A stretch of DNA of 64,000 nt from Aphrophora alni (GCA_963513935.1 OY740768.1:36144216-36208215); one strand, 5' to 3'; numbered from the stretch's first letter, positions 57,201 through 61,946 are shown. Notes: a model not told the origin generated them from the letters alone. Program-made: numbers and translations.

Positions 57201-58999
57201 TGACTGGTTATGATCTATGTACAGTAGGCCTATATACAGTAAATAAAAATGAGCGAGTTACGAAAACGGAAGTGTGTGTTGGTTTCGTTTGAGACGCGGT
57301 TAAATGTGTCAAAAGACTTGACAGAGGGGAATCTGTAAAAAAGCTTTGTAGTGTTTAATTTTTTCATGTTTGATGTATAATATACATAACATAATATATA
57401 TGATACATTTATGTACAATAAAATGAGTTGCAATAACATCTTAATTGCATAATTCTTAGCGCTACCTGATTAAATAAGCTTTCTTTGAACGAAAACCGAT
57501 TGTTCACGGGAACCTCTGATTAACCGGCCAAAGGTGATGATGTCCTTTAAACATTCGTCTTTAAACAACTAGAGGGGAAAATAAAAGGATTCGATTTCAT
57601 CTTCGCAGATGCAGTGAAGGCAAAAACAAAAAAGCCCATTATGAAGCTTTCAGAAAATGGCATACAAACAATGGTTCCAACAGTAGAAGATTCGCATGAA
57701 GTGGTGCAAGGATAGGGGAAGAGAGTACATTGATCAAGATAATATTTCCAGAATAAAATTTGTTGAATAAAACATTTTAAAACATCAGTCTGGTAATTTT
57801 ATAATCATACATCATATCCCGTATCACGTATTTTCGAAGAAATCAGTGAATGATGAATTTTGAACTACATGTTGAAGTGAGTAAACTCGAAATAATTTCA
57901 CCACTCACAAGGAGAAATAATAAAAGTTAAATGCTTTATAGGTTATTTGTTTCTTGCATTGGTAAACATGATTTATCATTCATTGGTATTACAGTGGCAG
58001 TAAATAGTATTCTTGTCCCAACAATGTACAGAAACCCTAAAATACAGACCGCTTTATCTGAAAAATAACTATTTTTTTAAAACTAATAATCCTAGGTGAC
58101 TGATGGCCCAATTGATGGAAGAATTAATGATCCTACTATGTGTATATTTTGCTCTAATTTACATTGTCACATATATAGTCAAACTTTAGAGGAAATTTCA
58201 TAGAACAAAAAAGTATAATTGTTTAGTAAATAATTATTTGTTTGATATTTTTTAACCCTATGAAACTAGAAACGTTTTAATTCCTATAAATTCAAACATA
58301 AGAGAAGAAGTGACTAAGAATTTTTTTATTTTTAGATCTTTTTAGATTTTTTTATTGTCATCCGTACCATTATAATTAATATTTGGACATCTTTTATTCC
58401 TAGACAGAACACTCGCATACATTCTTGGAACAGTGCAGTAATTTTTTTGAGTAACCACCATTTTAAAATAGAATTTTTTTTTCCTTGTACTTATAACGCT
58501 AAGACTAGTTGCAAATAATCTTATTCTAAAATTTCATAACTAGTATATATGTTTGACTGTAACAAACATAACATAGAAAAATGCCAAATGATCATGTTAA
58601 AAAAGGACCTCGCTTTGTTTGGTCAATTATTAAGAAAGGTAACCTCTTTGCAATAATTTATGACATGTAAAGTTACAAAAACTGATACAAAATAATTTAA
58701 CTTTAATTCAAAATATACCCATTTATTAACCTGTTCCAATGTGACTCTTCTGATGGATTGAACTAAATGGTCTTTTGTAACTTGGTCAAAAGAATCCAAG
58801 GCAATCACTGCATCAGCAAGAGTATTATCAATATCTGTAAGTGAATCTATAAGTTTTTCTCTTGCTAATTTTGACTGCGACCATAATGCTCCATCCTTTT
58901 CTGTTAACATTTGTTTCTTCAAATTTTCTCCTTGTGAGCCGCTCCATGTACACTTTTCCAATGTCAACAAGTCAACCAATCCAACCAGTTTATTATCTT
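23132..58999 (-). CDS. GFM2: GFM2, mitochondrial elongation factor G2 (ribosome-releasing factor 2), 3' ten exons
   Basis: GFM2 is a translational GTPase of the mitochondrial matrix that, with the mitochondrial recycling factor, splits ribosomes after termination; unlike GFM1 it is not the translocase. Ten exons on the minus strand join in phase into about 555 residues ending at a TAG stop, against about 780 in human GFM2. Visible parts are the end of the G domain with the G5-like LLCGSS, domain II (FKVVHDKQRGPVVFLRLYSG), domain III (PDPVFFCSIEPPS, GMGELHLEIIKERI), domain IV and domain V (ITSGTASFTMEF). The LQREDPSL and SGTASF segments fit GFM2 better than GFM1 from recalled family sequences. 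The P-loop, switch I/II and NKMD exons are not in the window and should lie beyond 64000. All introns are GT-AG. They hold most of the mobile elements listed here. Intron phases are 0 except two split glycine codons and the first exon. Confidence 0.92.
23490..23725 (-). mobile_element. two adjacent partial SINE-like copies
   Basis: Two copies of the GAGAGGGATCTA box B region lie at about 23500 and 23640, each followed by AAAAAAGGT(A/C)TAGAT(C/T)(C/T)AG. They are in the first GFM2 intron from the 3' end and share the orientation of the other copies. The second has a diverged box A. Confidence 0.6.
24590..24745 (-). mobile_element. tRNA-derived SINE-like copy
   Basis: The minus strand reads CTAGCTGGATCTACAC, then GGGTTAGATCCC, then a body ending near GGGGACTTGGATTTTTAT. 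Same family as the 7.8-kb copy; box A is partial. Confidence 0.6.
25076..25101. repeat. (GT)n microsatellite
   Basis: GT dinucleotides followed by TTTTGTTTGG inside a GFM2 intron. Confidence 0.9.
25538..25863. mobile_element. foldback element with about 135-bp arms
   Basis: The left arm 25538-25673 and right arm 25729-25863 are near-perfect reverse complements with an AT-rich spacer of about 55 bp (CACATAGCTTAACTTAACAT). The outer ends are TTTATTATTATACATTTTT and its complement. The right arm contains CTTGATAACGGGAAT and ATTCCCGAAACGTC, a hairpin that recalls the motif in the other foldbacks. No coding capacity. Confidence 0.9.
26565..26711 (-). CDS. GFM2: GFM2 exon, domain V
   Basis: The 147-nt exon (49 codons) runs from MLSSAGVLLLEPIMSLEV to LRGSNK, with a GTACAG donor and TTACAG acceptor. 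LLEPIM.LEV is the start of EF-G domain V, and LSDLSRRR corresponds to the conserved L.DL..RRG segment (G replaced by T, a difference shared loosely within GFM2). Confidence 0.95.
26870..27660 (-). pseudogene. RNase H and C-terminal relic of a non-LTR retrotransposon
   Basis: Minus-strand segments in order are YPLGKTASVFQAEAYGI, NSQAVLRALGSPKV (an RNase H block, with the usual D of SDSQA replaced by N or G), VMGHCLLNRHVLMIGQLD, and CGLEETTEHFMVFCEC (the tail knuckle). Frames change between blocks. The middle of the domain has been amplified into 137-bp tandem copies. It is a decayed 3' end of an element of the kind seen at 46.2-47.25 kb. Confidence 0.8.
27080..27480. repeat. 137-bp tandem repeat, about three units
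   Basis: Units begin at TAGTAC(C/T)GCCTGACT at 27191, 27328 and 27465, giving a 137-bp period. They contain CACAGTCCAGTCTCTCCTTC and ATGCCACTTTAGGGGAACCC. The leftmost unit is the most diverged. The unit consists of RNase H coding sequence, so the array arose by duplication inside the retroelement relic. Confidence 0.9.
27661..28951. other. GFM2 intron, no further element recognised
   Basis: AT-rich intron sequence with T-runs near 27725 and 28070. No element recognised. Confidence 0.5.
28952..29083 (-). CDS. GFM2: GFM2 exon, domain IV end
   Basis: The 132-nt exon (44 codons) starts VVDVSVTLHWLEVG and ends GELLKQIQ. Donor GTATAT, acceptor ATAG; phase 0 on both sides. In EF-G proteins this segment closes domain IV before the domain V LLEP block of the next exon. 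Confidence 0.95.
29330..29640 (+). other. promoter-like intron sequence (CCAAT, TATA)
   Basis: GGAGCCAATCAGAG near 29413 and GGTATAAAAAATAG near 29449 lie at promoter-like spacing, then ACAATGAAAGG. No coding frame follows. This may be the promoter or end of an unrecognised mobile element rather than a host promoter. Confidence 0.25.
29702..29925 (-). mobile_element. Penelope-like element terminal fragment
   Basis: The reverse complement matches the segment at about 34220-34380: GAAGGATGTGGC(T/C)ACATCAAG, TTTATTTAACTTTAACAAATACCAA, TGAGGATGCCTT(T/C)TGTTA and CAGCTGT. It is a second copy of the 3' end of the Penelope-like element, in opposite orientation, including the hammerhead-like hairpin. 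Confidence 0.75.
30430..30530 (+). promoter_or_regulatory. TATA-type promoter-like stretch with short first-exon-like frame
   Basis: TGTATAAAAGTGG near 30429 is followed 40 bases later by an ATG at 30480 (codons MRFWMLLRKS, stop) and then AAGGTAAGT, a perfect splice donor. No second exon was identified. It may belong to the adjacent mobile elements. Confidence 0.25.
30895..31020 (-). mobile_element. inverted Penelope-like 3' fragment
   Basis: The reverse complement of 34135-34210 is visible: AACCTAATAAGACCAAAGTT, CATTCTCAGAATATGTCAACAGAACTTAAC. It abuts the 5' end of the plus-strand Penelope-like RT relic. Confidence 0.75.
31045..31925 (+). pseudogene. Penelope-like element reverse transcriptase, first part
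   Basis: Plus-strand blocks in order, in changing frames: KIHKTNIPIRPIVNFIN (about 31056-31110), CMEQSYFSFNDDIY (near 31355), DSPLSGILAKIFLNK (about 31420-31465), YIDDIVLMF (near 31530, catalytic DD kept), LNNIHPSLKLTSE and YIDLTITK. The order and the LN.IHP..KFT.E block are typical of Penelope-like RT, which is related to telomerase RT. Several stops and frameshifts; the element is dead. Confidence 0.85.
31926..33099. mobile_element. 1.15-kb insertion splitting the Penelope-like element
   Basis: The sequence separates the Penelope RT from its endonuclease. It contains a module at 32105-32172 (shared, inverted, with 37080-37160), the perfect palindrome 32174-32327, a promoter-like stretch on the minus strand at about 32650-32870 similar to 37.77-37.94 kb, and TTGGTTGGAGATGTC near 33081, shared inverted with 37485-37510. 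The modules occur at three loci of the window, which identifies a repeat family. The class is uncertain. Confidence 0.65.
32174..32327. repeat. perfect spacer-less palindrome, about 154 bp
   Basis: The arms meet at 32250/32251 with no spacer and match over about 77 bp with one difference (AAGTTG against AAGTGG). The core reads GACGAGGCCTCGTC. The arms contain AATGGTTTCGCCTGC and GGTCGGCTAGACTAATT. A single arm is found at 21262-21336. Confidence 0.97.
33100..33453 (+). pseudogene. Penelope-like element, GIY-YIG endonuclease part
   Basis: Blocks FITIEYNHHLEHQIKN, KKQEYTIVHSTTHN, SGICRISCNDCNKVTIGHQ and AEHLLNTNHTYA are read on the plus strand, continuing the RT of 31045-31925. SGIYKI.C..C...YIG is the GIY-YIG signature of Penelope-type elements (here Y to C, Y to T). 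Ends where a solo LTR is inserted. Confidence 0.85.
33454..33960. mobile_element. solo-LTR-like insertion (507 bp)
   Basis: The insertion starts TGTGACC and ends GGCCACA, within the Penelope-like coding region, flanked by a 4-bp duplication CGCC (33450-33453 and 33961-33964). TG...CA ends, a 4-bp target duplication, no coding capacity and higher GC in the 33700-33840 part fit a solo LTR. The internal region of the parent element is not in the window. Confidence 0.7.
33961..34390 (+). pseudogene. Penelope-like element C-terminus and 3' end
   Basis: IEINLDILHSMNKERKMN and LEEYTIYKEWKEDSLLN continue the element after the solo LTR; this is the conserved C-terminal tail after the GIY-YIG domain. 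A non-coding 3' end follows, with CTGAGGATGCC, AAGACGAAACAG (34318-34345), and ends near GAACTATTTGAC. Confidence 0.8.
34640..34972 (-). pseudogene. second Penelope-like endonuclease relic
   Basis: The minus strand reads TGVYRLTCDDCEKVYIGQT (about 34665-34720) with an intact GIY-YIG-type block and C..C, preceded by a decayed spacer. At its upstream edge the plus strand carries CTGAAGATGGGAAAA and TCCCGAAACGTG (34946-34972). The sequence differs from the 33-kb copy, so it is another Penelope-like lineage. Confidence 0.75.
34973..35700. other. GFM2 intron, nothing recognised
   Basis: The plus frame 34942-35127 and the AT-rich sequence after it show no family. The frame begins within the hairpin motif and is likely chance. 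Confidence 0.45.
35710..36030. mobile_element. foldback element with about 130-bp diverged arms
   Basis: The left arm (about 35714-35850: GGTATTTCTCATGAAAAATTCC, TAATAGATCTTAAAAAAATATT, AACAGAGTTACAAAG) is matched by the reverse complement of about 35890-36024. Arms differ at many positions, so it is old. An (AT)n tract lies in the loop. Confidence 0.75.
36150..36212. repeat. (AT)n microsatellite
   Basis: AT dinucleotides with an interruption. Confidence 0.95.
36600..37065 (+). pseudogene. Helitron replication-helicase relic (N-terminal domain)
   Basis: In-order plus-strand blocks: VCAEIPDSEHDPILYNIV, MIHGPCES, SCIKDDSCSKK, then after a frameshift in an A-run KYPRPFVQETQKGEDGYPLY and later KYLF-type and YKTVDEIEIYQ segments. 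The (A)EIPD....LY..V...M.HGPC...C...G.C.K.FP(K/R).F...T....GYP.Y series is the Helitron helitron-like N domain found before the Rep catalytic core. Stops and frameshifts are present. Helitrons move by rolling-circle replication. Confidence 0.85.
37070..37520 (+). repeat. modules shared with the 32-33 kb insertion
   Basis: GGAATTCCACCAAGAACCAT and GGTCTCAACAGTAATG (37120-37156) match the minus strand of 32105-32165; GGTCTCAACAGTAATG occurs a second time at 37071. GCATGGGACATCTCCAACCAA (37490-37512) matches the minus strand near 33090 with one change. The two modules are in the same relative orientation but in a different order, as if two unit copies met head to tail. Confidence 0.75.
37760..37945 (+). 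promoter_or_regulatory. second heat-shock-type promoter-like stretch
   Basis: Two exact three-subunit heat-shock elements occur: GAACATTCTAGAA (37766-37778) and GAATGTTCCAGAA (37861-37873). A related TTCCAGGAA (37887-37894) follows, with an inverted CCAAT box (GATTGGTT near 37844), AGTATAG near 37912 and TCAGT at 37937-37941. The order resembles 21.62-21.74 kb, and the 37800-37910 part is similar to the minus strand of 32650-32870. No host exon follows; it is likely part of a repeat family. Confidence 0.55.
38905..39089 (-). CDS. GFM2: GFM2 exon, domain IV
   Basis: The 185-nt exon completes a split glycine codon (G|GA) and reads SGHHSMKVVLSLEPGS to ARGPILGYP. Donor GTAAGT, acceptor TTCACAG. 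(L)ARGP(I)LG(Y)P matches the conserved G.L.G.P segment of EF-G domain IV. The following intron toward the C-terminus is 9.8 kb and holds Penelope-like and Helitron relics. Confidence 0.95.
39090..40665. other. GFM2 intron, nothing recognised
   Basis: AT-rich intron sequence with background frames only. Confidence 0.5.
40695..41385 (+). pseudogene. Ty3/gypsy-type reverse transcriptase fragment
   Basis: The frame 40672-41301 starts in an (AT)n tract, so its first ATG is not a real start. It contains YRLSNIERVELDRQVDEL, GVIEDSQSAFAV, YRMVVGYIKFN, PLPRAETIFDTLG, FSSMDINQAFFQ, GLYQYASLPMGMRNS, and MVIYVDDLVAYG with the YVDD catalytic motif. After a +1 shift near 41298 it continues YKNINVLGHNVSEHGIRP. 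This is the RT of an LTR retrotransposon; no LTR, protease, RNase H or integrase is visible. Confidence 0.9.
41386..43128. other. GFM2 intron, nothing recognised
   Basis: AT-rich sequence without a recognisable element. The patch 42835-42900 (GTGGACCCTAACATCC) has a different composition and could be part of an LTR element, but no partner was seen. Confidence 0.45.
43129..43800. mobile_element. Tigger/pogo-type element, internally deleted (672 bp)
   Basis: Ends CAGTAGAACCTCTGTTAACC and GGTTAGAACCCTCTCTACTG are imperfect inverted repeats, flanked by TA on both sides. TA duplications and CAGT...ACTG ends fit pogo/Tigger. An internal piece near 43600 resembles the start of a CENP-B-like transposase (ESVKKLC) but with stops. 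The 57-kb copy is a relative. The middle of the transposase gene is missing. Confidence 0.85.
44682..44828 (-). CDS. GFM2: GFM2 exon, domain III to IV
   Basis: The 147-nt exon starts by completing a split glycine (G|GT) and reads MGELHLEIIKERI, the hallmark of EF-G domain III, then LQIAYREML, the domain IV start. It ends with the first base of another split glycine. Acceptor TTTTAG, donor GTTTGT (weak). Confidence 0.95.
45330..45736. mobile_element. hAT-type MITE, copy 2 (407 bp)
   Basis: CAGGGCCGGATTTCCC and GCTAAATCCGGCCCTG bound the element, flanked by perfect 8-bp duplications TGTATAGC (45322-45329 and 45737-45744). It is the same family as 19418-19724 in inverse orientation and is about 100 bp longer in the centre (about 45480-45610). 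Confidence 0.95.
46180..47258 (+). pseudogene. non-LTR retrotransposon relic (RT and tail)
   Basis: Plus-strand pieces in changing frames are LSFLLKMLEKVAFKYH, LLHENQYVYQHY, IIEATLGHDIDEFICR, SYVDDVMIYLLLG (the YADD-type block) and CSLKEATAEHLLFE (tail knuckle). The order is that of a non-LTR pol with heavy decay and a deletion of most of the RNase H region. It ends exactly where the 1.8-kb repeat copy A starts. Confidence 0.75.
47259..49070 (+). repeat. 1.8-kb dispersed repeat, copy A
   Basis: Starts TGTTACCAGGGGACTTAAAT and carries an internal TGGTAACA complementary to its start. Landmarks are GTTATACGCCC, ACCTCTTGGAGGTTGTTAGG, CGAAAGTTTGCATGCAGGCT, ACAGGACGAAACATGTTTAG, and CTGTCGCAGATCACGTGAGC. 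Copy B at 59684-61505 has the same order and orientation. No coding frame. The class is unknown (solo LTR or non-autonomous element). Confidence 0.85.
49071..50579. other. GFM2 intron; possible coding relic at 49180-49310
   Basis: A short frame near 49186-49310 reads NLNATVLETFVLLKRGSTIP and ends after MKFQRDD. It follows TTTTTTGCAG, a good acceptor shape. Family not recognised. The rest is AT-rich with no element seen. Confidence 0.3.
50580..50682 (-). CDS. GFM2: GFM2 exon, domain III
   Basis: The 103-nt exon reads SFQQPLDVALAQLQREDPSL, continuing through the conserved (S/T)GQT.L.G block where it ends in the first base of a glycine. Donor GTATGT, acceptor TTCTAG. The LQREDPSL segment is typical for domain III of EF-G. 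Confidence 0.95.
50683..52642. other. GFM2 intron, nothing recognised
   Basis: AT-rich intron with a purine-rich tract at 51640-51710. The frames 51335-51721 (minus) and 52350-52637 (plus) have no recognisable motif. Confidence 0.5.
52643..52813 (-). CDS. GFM2: GFM2 exon, domain II to III
   Basis: The 171-nt exon (57 codons) starts QTVTGELISSS and ends PDPVFFCSIEPPSQ. Donor GTAAAT, acceptor TGTTCAG. An alternative AG lies nine bases in, but using it would remove the QT(V) that matches the family. PVFFC.IEPPS is the conserved domain III entry. Confidence 0.95.
53151..53282 (-). CDS. GFM2: GFM2 exon, domain II
   Basis: The 132-nt exon (44 codons) starts GQKIFNMKQEKTEQVGRLM and ends GNICAVTGLK. 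Donor GTGAGT, acceptor CATAG. The R(L)...AD..EEV...G.I.AV.GLK pattern is the second half of the EF-G domain II beta barrel. Confidence 0.95.
53890..54335 (+). pseudogene. non-LTR retrotransposon RT fragment
   Basis: Plus-strand pieces are SVLGPMIVIF (the GSVLGPLLF block), TKKYLGIFLEDDLAWRQTID (the KYLG thumb block) and RYCFRGASTKTNNIFIK (the RYG..WG...N.IF block). They are in order and decayed. Different from the 15.7-kb family. Confidence 0.75.
54709..54930 (-). CDS. GFM2: GFM2 exon, end of G domain and start of domain II
   Basis: The 222-nt exon (74 codons) contains GVPLLCGSSYKNIGVQLLMD (the G5 region), YLPSPLEC, and FKVVHDKQRGPVVFLRLYSG. The acceptor CCTAAG was chosen because it keeps phase 0 and gives the expected spacing; an AG four bases further on breaks the frame. 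Donor GTACTC. Confidence 0.92.
54931..55475. other. GFM2 intron, nothing recognised
   Basis: A 153-codon minus frame (54873-55334) spans the exon edge and intron; it is rich in F, L, I and lacks motif support. Confidence 0.5.
55476..56302. mobile_element. Tigger/pogo-type MITE (827 bp)
   Basis: Ends CAGTAGAACCCCTCAAACTC and GAGTTTGAGGGGTTCTACTG are perfect inverted repeats of more than 20 bp, extended by internal GAC / GTC. TA lies on each side (55474-55475, 56303-56304). No transposase frame. The termini differ from the 43- and 57-kb family after the first 11 bases, so it is a separate family of the same superfamily. Confidence 0.9.
56898..57535. mobile_element. Tigger/pogo-type element, relative of the 43-kb copy
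   Basis: Starts CAGTAGAACCTCTGTTAACC after TA and matches the 43129-43800 element through CGTCGGTATAGCAGACATAC. It keeps a short frame near 57252 reading MSELRKRKCVLVSFETRLN, like the start of a CENP-B/jerky-type transposase, then a stop and an extra AT-rich segment (about 57350-57490). The right end is cut after GATTAACCGGCC. Confidence 0.8.
57536..57715 (+). pseudogene. unrecognised 50-codon coding-like fragment
   Basis: Open from about 57560 to a TAG at 57713-57715. Contains GKIKGFDFIFADAVKAKTKK and MKLSENGIQTMVPTVEDSHE. The composition is protein-like and unlike the flanking AT-rich DNA, and it begins at the cut end of the Tigger element. No family recognised. Confidence 0.3.
57716..58730. 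other. GFM2 intron, nothing recognised
   Basis: AT-rich sequence without recognisable elements. Confidence 0.5.
58731..58999 (-). CDS. GFM2: GFM2 exon, G' subdomain
   Basis: This is the most upstream GFM2 exon in the window (269 nt). It starts with two bases of a split codon, then DNKLVGLVDLLTLEKCTW, a long charged segment, and ends SIRRVTLEQ. FxGxVD is usual at the start of the EF-G G' insert; here GLVDLLT keeps the VD. Acceptor TTGCAG, donor GTTAAT. The preceding exon should end in a codon ending before AA, probably completing E, and is not within 59000-64000. Confidence 0.92.
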
Positions 59000-59176
59000 C
59001 TGCAACATTGATCTCAAATTATTATTTATCAAAGAACAAGTTTTACACATCACTAATAAAATTTCCAGAAAAATAATTTCATTGTGGAGTTTTAAATGAA
59101 TGAACCTGTACAGACTCGGTAGGTGAACAATCATCTTCCATAGAATTCATTGTAGCCTAATGGATTGTTATATTTA

Positions 59177-59325
59177 TATATGAATGGTTATAAATACCTT
59201 GTTTGTCAAACAATCCTTATTTAAAGTGTAGCTTGATAATGCCGTCTGTGTAACAGCGAAACATGTCGCACAAAAAAATAAATAAGGATTGTTTGACAAA
59301 CAAGGTATTTATAACCATTCATATA
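59177..59325. mobile_element. foldback element with 48-bp perfect arms
   Basis: Arms 59177-59224 and 59278-59325 are perfect reverse complements (TATATGAATGGTTATAAATA ... and complement), with a loop that contains CTTGATAATGCCG and ACAGCGAAACATGTCGC. No coding capacity. It resembles the other foldbacks in having a GAAAC hairpin in the loop. Confidence 0.9.
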
Positions 59326-59403
59326 ATCATCTTCCGACTAGTTTAGGTTTCTGTGTTTCTTCAGCGCTTATGTTAATTTGCCTCTGGGAAATACACTACT
59401 TAA

Positions 59404-59640
59404 GTGGTCATAAATAGAAATAAAAATCATTCAAAATCACATTATTGCCTAAAATTTAGAAATATTCACCCAGCCTTACACTGTAAAACAATCTCCCACT
59501 TCCTCAAATGCTGTTTTCAAAGATTTGACTATACCTCAAATTTGTTACTGCTCAGATGCTCTCCTTCCAATTTTAATTATGCTAAAAATACTAAAGATTT
59601 AATTAGTCTATACAATATATAAATATTAAGTGTTTATGTG
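59404..59640 (+). pseudogene. possible retroelement tail fragment
   Basis: The frame 59404-59622 contains TISHFLKCCFQRFDYTSNLL. This resembles the ETxxHFLxxC tail of non-LTR elements but without the preceding C..C. Weak support. Confidence 0.25.
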
Positions 59641-59683
59641 TACCTTAACACACTTTGAACAAATCAAAATTAAGACATAAACG

Positions 59684-61505
59684 TGTTACCAGGGGACTTA
59701 AATTTAAGAAAAGGCGGAACCAAAATGGTAACAATGTTTGAAAAAGAAAAGTAAAAAAAGACAAAGACAAATTTAGTAATTAACAAGGCTCAAGTTTATT
59801 GAAACAGAAGAAATTTCGACGGTTCAGATTTTATCATTTACAACTTAGAAAGACATCCTGAGACAAATCATCAATAAAAGCTTATGATTAACAATATTAT
59901 AATTGATATAAGTTATACGCCCTTAATGTAACATGTAATAATTTAAATAAAAAAAAATTAATCAATAGATTCTGAAAATTTATCCCCCCTTTTAGTTTAT
60001 ATATATTTATAGTTACAAAATTTAACAATAAAAAAAAGACAATGAGCACAGCTTAATAATTAACAGGATTATAATTAATCCAAAAAAAAAAGATTATACG
60101 CCCTTAATGTACAATTAAAATAAAAAGATGAAAAGATACTGATATTTATTTCCCCCCCTTTGACTTTATGAGATGATAGTTTTTCAAACAGTTACATAAT
60201 ATTACTTGTTTGATAAATTTCTTAAGTGCTATATTGGCCAATAAATTTATATATTTTAAAATACAAGAATTTATTATAAAAAAAAAAAAAAATTTAAATT
60301 TTGAATATTGAAATTTTTAATTGACGTCAATTATATTAATTTAGAAAATAACCTCTTGGAGGTTGTTAGGACCGAAAGTTTGCATGCAGGCTCCACCCAA
60401 TAATTTTTTATATATTTTATAAATAACTACACAAGTCTACATCTAAAAGATAGCTTAAAAAAAAAAAAATATTCGCTGAAGCAATTTAGGCACATGTACA
60501 ATATGAGTTTAATTAAAGTTCTATAAAGTCAGTTTTTTTTTTAACATCACTTTTGTGCACTTGAAACTCTGAAGGTATATTAAAAAAAACGTGTTTTGCC
60601 AACAGGACGAAACATGTTTAGATCTTTAGCTGGTCTATGCAATCTGAGGCAAGAATTGCTGAGTATCTCCTACCAGCGTATTAGCTATAGCAAAAAAACA
60701 TGTTTTTTAGCGTCTGTGCAAAATCAGACATGTTGTAGCATTAATGTTCATTATTAAAGCAAATATCTGGTTATTTGTCAAAATTAAAGAAAATTGATTG
60801 TATCACAGAAATTCGTTAAGATTGTAATTAAAAGCTTCTTAGATGATTATAAATCCATTTATATATATTTAGTTTTGTGTAAAACAAGGCTTGTATAAGA
60901 CTTGCAAAGATCTGCAAAAGTCTGTAAAACGAAATTTTCTGATTTAGAATAGATTTCTCTAATTGTTTTATATTTGACATGTTCAATAAGATATTCTGAT
61001 CATTTAATGTTCAACATTAATTTGCACCTATTTCACATAATTGTTCAAAACTCAAAATGTGCCTTTGCAAGGTTTTGTAAAGTATGTCTTAAGAAAAGAA
61101 AATTTTTATAATCATTCAGTTTCAAAAAGAACATTGAATATTAAATAAAACATGAAATACATATTTTAAAGAATACATGATAATTAACAAATTATTTTAA
61201 AACATTAACAAAATTTAAGATATGATAAAATCTGTAAATTTGAAATACCTGGAAAATCCTGTCGCAGATCACGTGAGCTTGTGCCGTGAAAAATAATAAT
61301 TTATATAACATTTTTAAAAAAAACTAAAGCGCACAAAACTGTAACTTAACATGTCGTTTAGAAACTGAGAAGTAATTTTGAGAACAAGAAAAAAATTATG
61401 GCTGACGGAGCTTATAATAGAATGTAGAACATCGTGAGTTATTTCAGATAGACTGGCAACGGGTTGTAGAACAGGTAGGCTAACCAGCCGTTGTACTCTG
61501 TACTT
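59684..61505 (+). repeat. 1.8-kb dispersed repeat, copy B
   Basis: Same order of landmarks as copy A (47259-49070), with indels mostly in A/T runs and a 42-bp extra piece near 60625-60665 (GGTCTATGCAATCTGAGGCA). High conservation persists to GGAAAATCCTGTCGCAGATC (61252) and fades after CCGTTGTACT. Confidence 0.85.
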
Positions 61506-61668
61506 AGATAGAGACAGATATAGAGAGGGAAGATAAGAGGGACGGCGAGTGGACCGTCGATAACAAAAATGCAGATTGATTCTACTGATTGCTACAAACG
61601 TTTGAGAGTCTCATTGGAGAAAAGGAATTATTTTTTTGGTATAGTTGACAATTTTGAGCCTAAACTCT

Positions 61669-61946
61669 AAATGAGTGTAGATGGAATCAAATTGGGAAAT
61701 TGTGAAAAAGGACAATTGAATTAATTCCAGTTAAGGCAAGAAATTTTTTTTAAACCTAAGTTAGTTTCTTTATTCGAGTCACCCTTTGTCGCTAAAAGTA
61801 TGAAAGTTAGTGTGCAGTTGATTGGTATAACTGATACCAAAGTTGTATATGGAGAGACTGTACCAGTGATGACTCAATGTGAAGGTTTGGCAATTGTAGA
61901 TGTGGCATTGTGTTATGTTGAGCAACAAGCGGAAACTACACCATGA
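61669..61946 (+). pseudogene. unrecognised ORF with one internal stop
   Basis: ATG at about 61671 (MSVDGIKLGNCEKGQLN, TAA) continues in the same frame as FQLRQEIFFKPKLVSLFESP, then SMKVSVQLIGITDTKVVYGE and ends QQAETTP with TGA. About 90 codons; protein-like composition. It follows copy B of the 1.8-kb repeat and may be its internal coding part. No family recognised. Confidence 0.35.

Noticed and set aside
59104..59152. Minus-strand ATG frame MNSMEDDCSPTESVQ followed by GTTCAT as a GFM2 first exon
   Set aside because: GFM2 needs its GTPase exons before the 58999 exon, and this short frame does not supply them; phase and donor are also poor.
47259..61505. The two 1.8-kb copies as LTR pair of one element
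   Set aside because: They are 12.4 kb apart with GFM2 exons between them, so they cannot be the two LTRs of one insertion.
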